The notes: generated from the letters alone by a model not told the origin. DNA of 64,000 nucleotides from Candidatus Stoquefichus sp. SB1 (GCF_001244545.1 NZ_LN852695.1:403231-467230), one strand, 5' to 3'; shown: positions 51,647 to 61,112, counted from the stretch's first letter. Numbers and translations: made by a program.

Positions 51647-53203
51647 ATGAAAACACTTATTTATCTCTGGTTTTTAAAATCAAAAGCAAATATCAGAAAT
51701 CTTTTTAAAAAACCTGCCAGTGCTATTTTTACTGTTTTGATGATATTGCTTTATGGATTTATTTTTGTTGCTTTATTTTTAGGAAATGAGCAAACGAATA
51801 TGAGTGTAAGTTATGATTTACATTCATCTATTTTATTGATTATTGCTTTTTTAGCAATGATGTTATTTTCAACAATGATGTCTTCAAAGAAAGCTTTGTT
51901 TTTTGGAGAGGATGCTTTTTATTTATTTGGTGGTCCTTTTACAAGAAAACAAATTATGGCTTATTTAACATTGCAGACAATTGTCCAATCTTTATTTATT
52001 AGTTTATTTGCTTTGGTTTTCTTTGCTGGATTTAGTAGTGGAGTAGCTTTTAATGGTACTTTTATTGGATTATTGTTGTTGGGTGTTTTTGTGACTATTA
52101 TGATATTTTTAGTATTAACGGATTATCTTTATGTTGTTTCTATTAGTGATGAGAAATTGAAAATATTACCTAAAGTGATTATTGGTGTTTTTATAGTTGC
52201 TGTTATTGGAGTGTTAATTGGAACATATTTAGAAACAGGACGTTTAACAACATTAATGGTTGATTTTATTCAATCATCATTATTTTACTATATACCTGTT
52301 TTTGGTTGGTTAAAGTTAGCATTAATTGGCTTTGCGATGGGAAATAATATAATGATAGCAATTGGTATGGGATTATTGATTGTAGGTTTTATTTTAATAT
52401 ATGTTTTATTTATTAATTATAAAGGTGATTTTTATGAGCAGGCTATTCAAGATTCATTGGATTATTCTAAACGTTATAAGTCTTTAAAACAAGGAAATCA
52501 AAATGCAATGAAAGATCTTAAAGTAAAAGATGTTCATTCTCATTTTTATAATGGTGCTTATGCTATTATGTCAAAAAATTTCTTACTTATGAAAAAAACT
52601 GGGCATCTGATTTCTTTAAGTGATATTGTTTCGATTGGGATTTATATTGCAGTGACTATTTTTAGTGGTTTAGGATTTGGATTTTTTGTATATATGATGG
52701 TTATTTGGGTTTTTTCTTCATTACAGAATAGTGAATTAGCAACTGAATTAAAGAATTATCAAGTTTATTTAATTCCTGATAAACCATTAAAAAAATTAAT
52801 AGCTGTCATTCTTCCTACATTTTTAAAAGTCTGTGCAGTTTCAATAATTTCATTTATAATTATAGGAATCTATTATCAAACAGATATTTTGACATTAATT
52901 ATGTACATTATTAATTTAATAGGATATATTTGTGTCTTTATGAGTGCAAGTATTCTCACTTTAAGAATCTTAAAAAGTCGTTCTTCACAATTATTTGAAA
53001 ATATGATGAGAATGTTTATTATGATTGTTTGTGCTTTACCAAGTATTATTCTTACAGTCTATTTTATATTGAATGGAAACTACGATATGACAATACTTAG
53101 TATCATTTCTTATTCATCATTAGTATTAAATTTTGTTATTTCAGGAATTATTTTATTTACATGTCAGGATATGATGAATGGTCGTGAGTTAAAGAGTGAA
53201 TAA
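51647..53203 (+). CDS. ABC transporter permease (ABC-2-like exporter)
   Basis: 518 residues with about ten to twelve membrane helices in two halves separated by a hydrophilic loop (about 260-310, containing LDYSKRYKSLKQG). The N-terminal FKKPASAIFTVLMILLYGFIF and SSKKALFFGEDAFYLFGGPFT segments resemble the large putative ABC exporter permeases of Bacillota. It starts immediately after the ATPase stop codon. Function in export is inferred from the pairing; the substrate is unknown. Confidence 0.8.
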   Translation: MKTLIYLWFLKSKANIRNLFKKPASAIFTVLMILLYGFIFVALFLGNEQTNMSVSYDLHSSILLIIAFLAMMLFSTMMSSKKALFFGEDAFYLFGGPFTRKQIMAYLTLQTIVQSLFISLFALVFFAGFSSGVAFNGTFIGLLLLGVFVTIMIFLVLTDYLYVVSISDEKLKILPKVIIGVFIVAVIGVLIGTYLETGRLTTLMVDFIQSSLFYYIPVFGWLKLALIGFAMGNNIMIAIGMGLLIVGFILIYVLFINYKGDFYEQAIQDSLDYSKRYKSLKQGNQNAMKDLKVKDVHSHFYNGAYAIMSKNFLLMKKTGHLISLSDIVSIGIYIAVTIFSGLGFGFFVYMMVIWVFSSLQNSELATELKNYQVYLIPDKPLKKLIAVILPTFLKVCAVSIISFIIIGIYYQTDILTLIMYIINLIGYICVFMSASILTLRILKSRSSQLFENMMRMFIMIVCALPSIILTVYFILNGNYDMTILSIISYSSLVLNFVISGIILFTCQDMMNGRELKSE

Positions 53204-53215
53204 TTCACTCTTTTC
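53191..53215 (+). terminator. Terminator overlapping permease stop
   Basis: AAGAGTGAA / TTCACTCTT with the TAA stop as loop, then TTTC. Confidence 0.8.
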
Positions 53216-53280
53216 TTGTACGGACATCTATTGATAAAAAGAAAAGAGTTGTGTATACTAGATATAAAGGATGTGGAATG

Positions 53281-53991
53281 ATGAGTAAATATCAGATGAT
53301 TTATCAGGATTTATTAAATAAAATTAAACATAAAGATATAAAACCAGGGAGTTATTTACCTAGTGAAAATGAATTAATGAAACAATATGATGCTTCTAGA
53401 GATACAATTAGAAAAGCGTTAAATTTATTGTTACAGAATGGTTATATTCAAAAAAATAAAGGAAAGGGATCTCTTGTTTTAGATGTTGATAGAATTGCTT
53501 TTCCAGTTTCAGGAGTTACAAGTTTTAAAGAATTACAAAAGACTATGCAGACAGATGTTGAAACAATTGTTCATCTCTTTTTAAAAGAAGAAGTACCTGA
53601 TGAGTTAAAAGAAGATTTATATATGGAGGAAGGCATGGTCTATCATGTTGAAAGAATTAGAAAAATTGATGGACAAAAAGTTATTTTAGATTTGGATTAT
53701 CTAAATGCAAATATTATTACAGGATTAGAGAGAAAACATGCTGAAAATTCTTTATATGAATATATTGAAAAACAGTTAGGACTAAAGATTAGTTTTGCTA
53801 GAAAAGAAATTACTGTAGTGAAAGCAAGTAAGCATGAAAAAGAATTATTGGATATGCAGGATTATGATTTGCTGGTATGTGTGAAATCTTATACATATTT
53901 AGAAGATGCGACATTATTCCAATATACTATTTCTAAACATCGTCCTGATAAGTTTAGATTTGTAGATTTTGCCCGTAGAACTGAATTATAA
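53281..53991 (+). CDS. treR: GntR-family trehalose operon repressor
   Basis: 236 residues. Winged helix-turn-helix of the GntR type (YQDLLNKIKHKDIKPGSYLP, then SENELMKQYDASRDTIRKAL, about 5-70) and a UTRA ligand domain (about 90-235), matching TreR of Bacillus, which responds to trehalose-6-phosphate. It is encoded just upstream of trehalose PTS and phosphotrehalase genes, and the intervening promoter carries two perfect palindromes. ATGs at 53278 and 53281 are adjacent; 53281 gives the usual MSKYQ start. Confidence 0.9.
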   Translation: MSKYQMIYQDLLNKIKHKDIKPGSYLPSENELMKQYDASRDTIRKALNLLLQNGYIQKNKGKGSLVLDVDRIAFPVSGVTSFKELQKTMQTDVETIVHLFLKEEVPDELKEDLYMEEGMVYHVERIRKIDGQKVILDLDYLNANIITGLERKHAENSLYEYIEKQLGLKISFARKEITVVKASKHEKELLDMQDYDLLVCVKSYTYLEDATLFQYTISKHRPDKFRFVDFARRTEL

Positions 53992-54043
53992 AGTGGTAAA
54001 AGTCATTCAAACTCAAAAAAGTTTTGGATGAAATATGAATTGA

Positions 54044-54145
54044 ACAGATTATAAATTCATAACTAAAAATAGTTACATATGTGAAAAAGCGCTAAATTTC
54101 TTAGATAGCCCTAAAGAAGAACGCTCAATATATAGAAAAATATGA
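54044..54145 (+). pseudogene. Remnant of Rpn-family protein C-terminus
   Basis: A short open stretch ending in TGA at 54143 translates to a segment including KNSYICEKALNFLDSPKEER, which lines up with KNGYTLKEALDFLDIPEDEQ of the gene at 1-282. No start, ribosome site or nuclease domain is present and the frame is closed upstream by a stop. It is therefore a decayed fragment of an Rpn/PD-(D/E)XK putative transposase. It accounts for part of the 331-bp gap 53992-54322; the rest of the gap holds a terminator and the tre promoter. Confidence 0.65.
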
Positions 54146-54208
54146 TATTCTTAAGAAAGATGGAATGCATTTTCTATATATTTTGGTAATGAGAAGTCGT
54201 ATTTATTG

Positions 54209-54238
54209 AAGATAAGTAAAAAACTTATCTTTTTTTAT
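54209..54238 (+). terminator. Hairpin terminator upstream of tre promoter
   Basis: AAGATAAGT / ACTTATCTT with A-rich loop and T-run; it separates treR transcription from the treP promoter. Confidence 0.8.
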
Positions 54239-54245
54239 TTTGTTG

Positions 54246-54274
54246 TTGACATACATGTACGTACATGTTAAGAT
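54246..54274 (+). promoter_or_regulatory. treP-treC promoter
   Basis: TTGACA, 17-bp spacer, TAAGAT; the whole spacer is occupied by a palindrome. Confidence 0.85.
54253..54268 (+). promoter_or_regulatory. TreR operator 1
   Basis: Perfect 16-bp palindrome ACATGTACGTACATGT filling the spacer between -35 and -10, so repressor binding would exclude RNA polymerase. Confidence 0.85.
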
Positions 54275-54288
54275 GAGAGTGTAAAAGA

Positions 54289-54298
54289 TGTACGTACA
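54289..54298 (+). promoter_or_regulatory. TreR operator 2
   Basis: TGTACGTACA, the same 10-bp palindromic core as operator 1, centred 33 bp downstream (about three helical turns), in the transcribed leader. Confidence 0.8.
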
Positions 54299-54322
54299 AG
54301 TTTAAAAGAGGAGAGAAGAAAG

Positions 54323-56224
54323 ATGGGAAAGTTTAGTCAAGATGCACAAGAACTTTTAAAACAGGTTGGTGGTAAAGAAAACATTCAGGCTGTTTCACAT
54401 TGTGTCACAAGAATGCGTTTTGTATTGGTTGATGCGAAGTTAGCAAATGTTCAGGCGATTGAAAAGATACCTTCAGCAAAAGGAACATTTACACAATCAG
54501 GACAATTTCAGGTGATTATTGGTAATGAAGTTCAAGAATTTTATAATGATTTTATTGCTGTGAGTGGAATTGAAGGTGTGAGTAAAGATCAAGTGAAAAA
54601 ATCAGCCCAAGGGCAACAAACACGATTACAAAAATTAATGGGGGATTTAGGTGAAATATTTGCCCCAATTATTCCTGCTTTAATTTGTGGAGGTTTGATT
54701 TTAGGTTTTAGAAATTGTATTGATGCTATTCAGTTTTTTGAAAATGGAACTAAGACATTGGTTGAAGTTTCGCAGTTTTGGAGTGGGGTAGATAGTTTTT
54801 TATGGTTGATTGGTGAGGCGGTTTTTCATTTCTTGCCAGTTGGAATTGTTTGGTCAATAACTAAAAAAATGGGAACAACCCAAATTCTAGGAATTGTATT
54901 AGGAATTACGTTAGTTTCTCCACAGTTATTAAATGCCTATTCAGTTGCAAGTACAGCAGCAGGCGATATTCCAACATGGAACTTTGGATTTGCTCAGGTA
55001 CAGATGATTGGCTATCAGGCGCAAGTTATTCCCGCTATCTTAGCAGGTTTTGCATTGGTTTATTTTGAGAAATTCTTTAGAAAGATATCTCCAGCTGCGA
55101 TTAGTATGATTATTGTTCCATTTTGTTCATTATTATTAGCAGTATTAGTTGCACATACTATTTTAGGACCAATTGGTTGGGTTGTTGGTGATTGGATTTC
55201 TAGTGTTGTGTGGGCTGGTTTAACATCTTCATTGAATTGGTTATTTGCTGGCGTATTTGGTCTTTTATATGCACCACTTGTTATTACAGGATTGCATCAT
55301 ATGACAAATGCTATTGATACACAATTAGTGAGTTCATTTGGTGGGACTATTCTTTGGCCAATGATTGCTTTATCTAATATTGCTCAAGGTTCTGCTGTTT
55401 TGGCAATGATCATCTTACAAAAGAAAAATGAACGTGCACAACAAATTTCTATTCCTGCTTGTATTTCTTGTTATTTAGGAGTCACGGAACCAGCTTTATT
55501 TGGTGTGAATTTGAAATACATGTTTCCATTTGTATGTGGAATGATTGGTTCATCATTGGCAGCGATTTTCTCAGTAGCAACTGGAACAATGGCAGCTTCT
55601 ATTGGAGTCGGTGGAATTCCAGGCATCCTATCTATTTTACCTCAGTATATGATAAATTTTGCAATTGCTATGATCATTGCAATAACTGTTCCATTTGTTT
55701 TGACTTTCATTGTTGGAAAGAAGAAGTTAACACTTTCTGATTTAAATGGTGAAGTTGATAATGATTCAATCATTGATGTTGAAAATATGACATTTGTATC
55801 ACCATTACAAGGAACGGTTATTCCTTTATCAGAAGTAGAAGATAAAGTTTTTTCTGAAGGCTTAATGGGTGACGGATATGCTGTAGAATTAAAAAGTGGA
55901 GAAGTTGTTGCTCCATTTGATGGTGAAGTGATGATGACTTTTCCAACCAAACATGCCTATGGAATCAAACGCAGTGATGGTGTAGAAGTCCTTATTCATT
56001 TAGGAATGGATACAGTTGAGTTAAATGGTGAAGGTTTTGAATGTTTGGTAAAAGTAGGAGATAAAGTTAAGCAAGGAGCTATAATTGCAAGAGTTGATCT
56101 TGATTATGTACGAAAACATGGCAAGTCATTGGTTTCTCCAATTATCTTTACAAGTGGTCAACATATTACATTGCAGGATAAAAAAGAAGTTCTTTCCAAT
56201 CAGGAAATTCTTCAAATTGTATAG
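54323..56224 (+). CDS. treP: PTS trehalose-specific EIIBCA
   Basis: 633 residues with domains in the order IIB (1-85; AVSHCVTRMRFVLVD with phosphocysteine), IIC (about 105-465, ten helices; GLHHMTNAIDTQLV and LGVTEPALFGVNL) and a fused EIIA-Glc domain (485-633; SPLQGTVIPLSEVEDKVFS, KHAYGIKRSDGVEVLIHLGMDT with both His). It imports trehalose as trehalose-6-phosphate. Many TreP proteins lack the IIA domain, but here it is fused. GAGGAGAG precedes the ATG. Operon with treC. Confidence 0.95.
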   Translation: MGKFSQDAQELLKQVGGKENIQAVSHCVTRMRFVLVDAKLANVQAIEKIPSAKGTFTQSGQFQVIIGNEVQEFYNDFIAVSGIEGVSKDQVKKSAQGQQTRLQKLMGDLGEIFAPIIPALICGGLILGFRNCIDAIQFFENGTKTLVEVSQFWSGVDSFLWLIGEAVFHFLPVGIVWSITKKMGTTQILGIVLGITLVSPQLLNAYSVASTAAGDIPTWNFGFAQVQMIGYQAQVIPAILAGFALVYFEKFFRKISPAAISMIIVPFCSLLLAVLVAHTILGPIGWVVGDWISSVVWAGLTSSLNWLFAGVFGLLYAPLVITGLHHMTNAIDTQLVSSFGGTILWPMIALSNIAQGSAVLAMIILQKKNERAQQISIPACISCYLGVTEPALFGVNLKYMFPFVCGMIGSSLAAIFSVATGTMAASIGVGGIPGILSILPQYMINFAIAMIIAITVPFVLTFIVGKKKLTLSDLNGEVDNDSIIDVENMTFVSPLQGTVIPLSEVEDKVFSEGLMGDGYAVELKSGEVVAPFDGEVMMTFPTKHAYGIKRSDGVEVLIHLGMDTVELNGEGFECLVKVGDKVKQGAIIARVDLDYVRKHGKSLVSPIIFTSGQHITLQDKKEVLSNQEILQIV

Positions 56225-56235
56225 GAGGATCTCAT

Positions 56236-57873
56236 ATGTCAGATTTTAAAAATAAAGTTATTTATCAAATATATCCTAAGTCATTTTGTGATACGAATCA
56301 TGATGGAATCGGAGATATCCAAGGAATTATCAAAAAACTTGATTACTTAAAAGAACTTGGTATTGATATGATTTGGATGTGTCCAATCTTTGCATCACCA
56401 CAAAGAGATAGTGGCTATGATATTAAAGATTATTATCAGATTGATCCTATATTTGGGACAATGAAAGATTTAGATGAGTTGATTGCTGAAGCTAAAAAAA
56501 GAGATATTTCCTTGATGTTTGATATGGTCTTTAATCATACTTCTACTGAACATCAATGGTTTCAGGAAGCTTTAAAAGGCAATGAAAAATATAAAAATTA
56601 TTATTTCTTTAAAAAGGGAAAAGATGGAAATCTTCCAACAAACTGGGATTCTAAATTTGGTGGAAAAGCATGGAAATATGTTCCTGAATTTGATGAGTAT
56701 TATCTTCATTTATATGATGATAAACAAGCTGATTTAAATTGGAAAAATGAAGAAGTCAGAAATGAATTGATTAAAATTATTAATTTTTGGTTAAAAAAAG
56801 GAATTCGTGGATTCCGTTTCGATGTTATTAATAATATTGATAAGCGTGTTTTTGCAGATAGTCCAGATGGTTTAGGAAAACAATTCTATTGTGACCAGCC
56901 TAAGGTTCATGATTATCTTCATGAAATGAATATACATTCATATGGAAATATTAATGATTGTATTACGGTCGGTGAAATGTCTGCAACTAGTGTAGATAAC
57001 TGTATTGGCTATACAAATCCAAATAATCATGAATTAGATATGGTCTTTAGTTTTCATCATTTAAAAGTTGACTATGTCAATAAAGAAAAGTGGACATCAA
57101 TGCCATTTGATTTTCAAGAATTAAAAGATTTATTAAATACTTGGCAAGTCAGAATGCAGCAGGGAAATGGCTGGAATGCTTTGTTTTGGAACTGCCATGA
57201 TCAGCCACGTAGTGTTTCTCGTTTTGGTGATGATAAAAAATATCGTAAAGAATCAGCAAAAATGTTAGCAACTGTGATGCATATGATGCGAGGAACTCCA
57301 TACATTTATCAAGGTGAAGAAATAGGAATGACCAATCACTATTTCACAGATATTAAGCAATATTGTGATGTTGAAAGCATTAATGCTTATCATATCTTAA
57401 AAGAACAAGGCATAGAAGAAAAACAAATTCATAAGATATTACAAGAAAAATCACGTGATAATGCACGTACGCCAATGCAGTGGGACAATAGTCAATATAG
57501 TGGTTTCTCTGATACTAAGCCATGGTTACAGGTCAATAATAATTATCAGGACATTAATGTTGAAAATGATTTAAAAGATCCAGATTCTATTTTTAAGTAT
57601 TATCAGCAGTTAATTCAGTTAAGAAAAACACATAAGATTATCAGTGATGGAACATATACTCCCTTATTAGAAGACCATCCACAAATCTTTGCATTTCAAA
57701 GAAACTATAATAATGAAGAACTCATCGTTCTTAATAATTTCTATGAAAAAGAAGTCACAATTGATATAGAAAATATATCTGATTATAAAGTTCTTATTTC
57801 TAATTATGCAGACCATGAGTTATCTAAAGGTGTTACTTTAAGACCTTATGAAACAATCGTTTTATTAAAATAA
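56236..57873 (+). CDS. treC: Alpha,alpha-phosphotrehalase, GH13
   Basis: 545 residues, as expected for TreC/TreA. VIYQIYPKSFCDTNHDGIGD, DMVFNHTS, GFRFDVINNI (nucleophile Asp), GEMSATS (acid/base Glu) and NCHDQPR cover GH13 regions I-IV. It splits trehalose-6-phosphate into glucose and glucose-6-phosphate. It follows treP after 11 bp with an AGGAGG site. Context with TreR and the EII makes the assignment secure relative to other GH13 oligo-1,6-glucosidases. Confidence 0.92.
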   Translation: MSDFKNKVIYQIYPKSFCDTNHDGIGDIQGIIKKLDYLKELGIDMIWMCPIFASPQRDSGYDIKDYYQIDPIFGTMKDLDELIAEAKKRDISLMFDMVFNHTSTEHQWFQEALKGNEKYKNYYFFKKGKDGNLPTNWDSKFGGKAWKYVPEFDEYYLHLYDDKQADLNWKNEEVRNELIKIINFWLKKGIRGFRFDVINNIDKRVFADSPDGLGKQFYCDQPKVHDYLHEMNIHSYGNINDCITVGEMSATSVDNCIGYTNPNNHELDMVFSFHHLKVDYVNKEKWTSMPFDFQELKDLLNTWQVRMQQGNGWNALFWNCHDQPRSVSRFGDDKKYRKESAKMLATVMHMMRGTPYIYQGEEIGMTNHYFTDIKQYCDVESINAYHILKEQGIEEKQIHKILQEKSRDNARTPMQWDNSQYSGFSDTKPWLQVNNNYQDINVENDLKDPDSIFKYYQQLIQLRKTHKIISDGTYTPLLEDHPQIFAFQRNYNNEELIVLNNFYEKEVTIDIENISDYKVLISNYADHELSKGVTLRPYETIVLLK

Positions 57874-57893
57874 GAGTGGTCTACTATAGATGT

Positions 57894-57927
57894 AAAAGCA
57901 CTTATCTTTTTACGATAAGTGCTTTTG
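57894..57927 (+). terminator. Rho-independent terminator of tre operon
   Basis: AAAAGCACTTATC / GATAAGTGCTTTT stem, 13 bp, with TTTTTAC loop. Confidence 0.92.
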
Positions 57928-57951
57928 TCTGACATCAAATAGGTGCTTATT

Positions 57952-58713
57952 CTATAACTGTTTTTTATTGAAAAGACTTATACTTAAAATGATATTCATA
58001 ACAATTATAACAATTGATACAATGAGTGATGGAATAAAATCAGTTACAGAAAGAGAATGTGTTAAAAGAGCCAAATTCTCAGTCATTAAATAAATGGGAC
58101 TATATTTAGAAAGTGTTTCAAAAATAGAAATGATCATACTTATTATATAACCAAGACCAGCTAATAAAAGTCCACCAGTCATATTTTTTGTTAATATATT
58201 TCCTAAAATAATAAAACTTATCATTAATAAGCCAAATATCCAAACAAAACTTACAGATGCAAATAGATTATAAACAGTTGTATCATTCCAAAATAACAAA
58301 TTATAGAGATAAGTTATTCCAAAACTCAAATAATAACACAATGTCCAAATAAGGCTGACTGAAATGAATTTTGATAAAACAATTGTTTGACGAGGAAATC
58401 CTTTGGAAAGAATATTGACTAATGTCCCTTTACTCAGTTCATTTGACATGACTCCACCAAATACGACGAGAAAAATAATAAGACCCATTTGTGGAACGTT
58501 TTTAAAAAATTGTGCCCATGAATCAAAAACAGTAGGAGTAGGAATATTCATAACGCCTTCAGGCATAACTAAAGAAACGATTTCAGGAAGATACTTGGCT
58601 GTAATAGGATTTAAAAATCCTAAAAGTAGAAATATCATAATTACAATAAAAAGTTTATATGTTCTTAAGTATTCTATAAATTCTTTTCTAGAAAATGCTA
58701 TGAAAGATTTCAT
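57952..58713 (-). CDS. ABC-2 family permease
   Basis: 253 residues with six membrane helices. MKSFIAFSRKEFIEYLRTYKLF followed by a hydrophobic segment is the standard ABC-2 permease start. LSKGTLVNILSKGFPRQTIVLSKFI near 90-115 is the conserved cytoplasmic coupling region. Its start overlaps the ATPase stop by 4 bp. Last gene of a four-gene minus-strand operon (XRE regulator, PLDc_N peptide, ATPase, permease). Likely an export or peptide-resistance transporter; substrate unknown. Confidence 0.85.
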   Translation of the reverse strand: MKSFIAFSRKEFIEYLRTYKLFIVIMIFLLLGFLNPITAKYLPEIVSLVMPEGVMNIPTPTVFDSWAQFFKNVPQMGLIIFLVVFGGVMSNELSKGTLVNILSKGFPRQTIVLSKFISVSLIWTLCYYLSFGITYLYNLLFWNDTTVYNLFASVSFVWIFGLLMISFIILGNILTKNMTGGLLLAGLGYIISMIISIFETLSKYSPIYLMTENLALLTHSLSVTDFIPSLIVSIVIIVMNIILSISLFNKKQL

Positions 58714-59621
58714 TTGACAACCTCCATAAATAAATTCTCCAAAGTTGGTTCTTCGATAATAACTTTTTCTGCTTTTATATGATTATGATATAGATAATAA
58801 AATACTTTCATTTCTGTATCATAGATGTCTTTTGAATTGATAATGATACGTTGATGTTCATCTTGAGTAATATGGAAATCTGAAAATTCCTGTATAAATT
58901 GTTCAATATCAGTATAATCATAGAATTGAATTGATAAAGTATTTACAGAATGCTTTGCTTTTACATCTTCTAAAGAACCTTGAAACGCAATTGTTCCATT
59001 ATTCAAAATTGCAATTTCATCACATATTCTTTCAACATCTGAAAGAATATGCGTTGAAAAGATTATTGTTGTTTTATCTTTTACTTTTTGAAGAATATCT
59101 AAAATATCTTTTCTACCAATGGGATCTAATGCTGAGGTAGGCTCATCACAAATTAACAATTGAGGATCATTCAACAAAGCCTGGGCAATACCTAATCTCT
59201 GTTTCATTCCTCTTGAAAAACCCGATATACGTTTTTTAGCATGTGAAGATAGTCCGACTAATTCAATTAATTCTTGAGATTTATGTTGGATATCTTTTTT
59301 TGTCATACCTGTGACTTGACCACAAAGTTCTAAATATTCTAATGGTGACATAAAGTTATAAAACTCTGGAACATCAGGTAAATAACCAATATATTGATTG
59401 GTTTGATTATTACCGTATTTTACTTTTTTTTGACATACAGTAATCTCACCACCATCTGTTTTTAATAAACCAAGAATGGCTTTCATTGTCGTTGTTTTAC
59501 CAGCACCATTTTGTCCAATAAAACCAAATATTGTGTGTTCCTTAACTGAAAAATGAACATCTTTTAAAACCTCTTGTTGACCAAAACTTTTTTTAATGTG
59601 ATTTATTTCAAGAATTGTCAT
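58710..59621 (-). CDS. ABC transporter ATP-binding protein
   Basis: 303 residues. Walker A GQNGAGKTT, Q-loop IGYLPDVPEFYN, signature SGFSRGMKQRLG, Walker B LLICDEPTSALDP and the H-loop FSTHILSD are intact. A C-terminal extension of about 80 residues is typical of bacitracin/lantibiotic-type exporters. The ATG at 59621 has AGAGGTG 7 bp upstream and overlaps the stop of the PLDc_N gene. It pairs with the ABC-2 permease downstream. Confidence 0.9.
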   Translation of the reverse strand: MTILEINHIKKSFGQQEVLKDVHFSVKEHTIFGFIGQNGAGKTTTMKAILGLLKTDGGEITVCQKKVKYGNNQTNQYIGYLPDVPEFYNFMSPLEYLELCGQVTGMTKKDIQHKSQELIELVGLSSHAKKRISGFSRGMKQRLGIAQALLNDPQLLICDEPTSALDPIGRKDILDILQKVKDKTTIIFSTHILSDVERICDEIAILNNGTIAFQGSLEDVKAKHSVNTLSIQFYDYTDIEQFIQEFSDFHITQDEHQRIIINSKDIYDTEMKVFYYLYHNHIKAEKVIIEEPTLENLFMEVVK

Positions 59622-59821
59622 CAATCTTCACCTCTACCAAATATAAAATAAACAACTGGTCCAATAAATTGAACAAATAAAACAATAATACACCAAACAA
59701 TCTTATTGCCAAATTTATAATGTGGATGTCTTAAGACATGAATAAATGAGAAAATAGCTAATGATAATTCTAAAATAATAATAGGTAATAATACTGGTAA
59801 ATATTTTATAAGTGTATCCAT
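59621..59821 (-). CDS. PLDc_N-domain small membrane protein
   Basis: 66 residues with two membrane helices (about 8-28 and 42-62) and the conserved linker HPHYKFGNKIVWCIIVLF, then VYFIFGRG, matching the phospholipase-D N-terminal (PLDc_N) domain. Here the domain stands alone with no phosphodiesterase part. Stand-alone PLDc_N peptides often sit beside ABC exporter genes, as here. It is coupled to the ATPase gene by a 1-bp overlap and starts 2 bp after the regulator gene stop. Role unknown. Confidence 0.85.
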   Translation of the reverse strand: MDTLIKYLPVLLPIIILELSLAIFSFIHVLRHPHYKFGNKIVWCIIVLFVQFIGPVVYFIFGRGED

Positions 59822-59822
59822 A

Positions 59823-60923
59823 TTAATCCTCCTTGATATTTTTTAATTGATTGAGACAAATTTGAAAACGTTTTTCATTTTGTAATTTTGTTAAGGCTGG
59901 GTGACTTAAGGCATTGATAACTGATTCTTTAATAAGTTGAGGACCTCTAGGTGCATGTGTTCCAAGCATTAAATCATTTAACCAATGATCAATGTCTTTA
60001 AAAAAATCATCACCATGTAAATTTAAGGAATGAAGATCAGTTGTTAAAAGTAAGTGTGTATATTTTTCAATCATTGTTAATGCTTGTTCAATATTTTTGT
60101 AAGTTGTATAAAATATAGCAGCATTTAAATAAACAACAGCAGAGATATTAAAATGTAATTGTTCAATATGAAATATATCCATGATTTGAAAAACGCGATT
60201 TAATATTTCTTCACAATATTCTCGTTTATCCATATTCACATTTAATAATGATATAGAATCCTGGATAGTCATTAGAAGATGTTGATAAATATTGCTTTGA
60301 TAAATTTCATTTGCTTTTTCTACATTTCCTAACATTTGAAAAGCGGCAGCGATCATTTCGGAATCTTGAGATATAGGGCGTGCAGTTTCACCTAAAGTAT
60401 CCAAGATATCATAAGGTTTTTGTAAAACGAGTAATATTGTGAGTTCTAATGAAATTGCATCTTTAATAAGAGATGGCTGATGACTTTCATTTTCAATACG
60501 TTTACAGAGTGAAAGAGCATCATTGGCAATATCATCTTTATTTTCAAAAAGCATGTAATGATTGACATAAAGAACACTCATATAGTATAAAAATTCAAAA
60601 CATGAATAATATTGTTTTATGAGTTGTTGAGAATGCTCATATGCACTCATTGGATTCTGTCCCATTTCAACAGCAAGATTCTTATATAAAGATTCAATTC
60701 GTTCTTTAGTAAGTTGTGGTGAATATCCCATAAGTTCATCAACGGATATATTGAACAAGGCTGCTAATTGTGGCAAAAGAGTAATATCGGGGAAAGTAAA
60801 GTTATTTTCCCATTTTGAGACAGATGACTTTGAAACACCAATATATTCTGCTAATTGATCTTGTGTTAATTTGTTTTTTCTTCTGTAATAAACTATATTT
60901 TTACCTAAGTTTAGTTCATTCAT
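59823..60923 (-). CDS. XRE-family regulator with helical-repeat C-terminus
   Basis: 366 residues. An N-terminal helix-turn-helix (LGKNIVYYRRKNKLTQDQLA, then EYIGVSKSSVSKWENN; residues 6-60) is followed by FPDITLLPQLAALFNISVDELMGY. The remaining 290 residues are all-helical with TPR-like character. This is the architecture of regulators that control a linked ABC transporter in Bacillota. GGGAGGT precedes the ATG. First gene of the four-gene minus-strand operon. Confidence 0.88.
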   Translation of the reverse strand: MNELNLGKNIVYYRRKNKLTQDQLAEYIGVSKSSVSKWENNFTFPDITLLPQLAALFNISVDELMGYSPQLTKERIESLYKNLAVEMGQNPMSAYEHSQQLIKQYYSCFEFLYYMSVLYVNHYMLFENKDDIANDALSLCKRIENESHQPSLIKDAISLELTILLVLQKPYDILDTLGETARPISQDSEMIAAAFQMLGNVEKANEIYQSNIYQHLLMTIQDSISLLNVNMDKREYCEEILNRVFQIMDIFHIEQLHFNISAVVYLNAAIFYTTYKNIEQALTMIEKYTHLLLTTDLHSLNLHGDDFFKDIDHWLNDLMLGTHAPRGPQLIKESVINALSHPALTKLQNEKRFQICLNQLKNIKED

Positions 60924-61056
60924 TTTATTGACCTCCCTCTTATACTTTCATTATAAATTATTCAGTATAAATAACAATGGATTTACAATCAACACATGGA
61001 AGAAAAGTTTCCATTTAGGAAACTTATTTAAATAGAAAAATTAAACATAAATTGGT

Positions 61057-61085
61057 TTGACTTATAGAACGAGTCATGTTATGAT
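61057..61085 (+). promoter_or_regulatory. Promoter of first cold-shock gene
   Basis: TTGACT, 17-bp spacer, TATGAT, giving a leader of roughly 125 nt before the ATG. Confidence 0.75.
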
Positions 61086-61112
61086 GAGCGAGTAATAAAA
61101 GGCTACAAATTA

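Noticed and set aside
55459..55740. Open frame inside the trehalose EII gene
   Set aside because: A shadow of the membrane-domain codons with no start signals.
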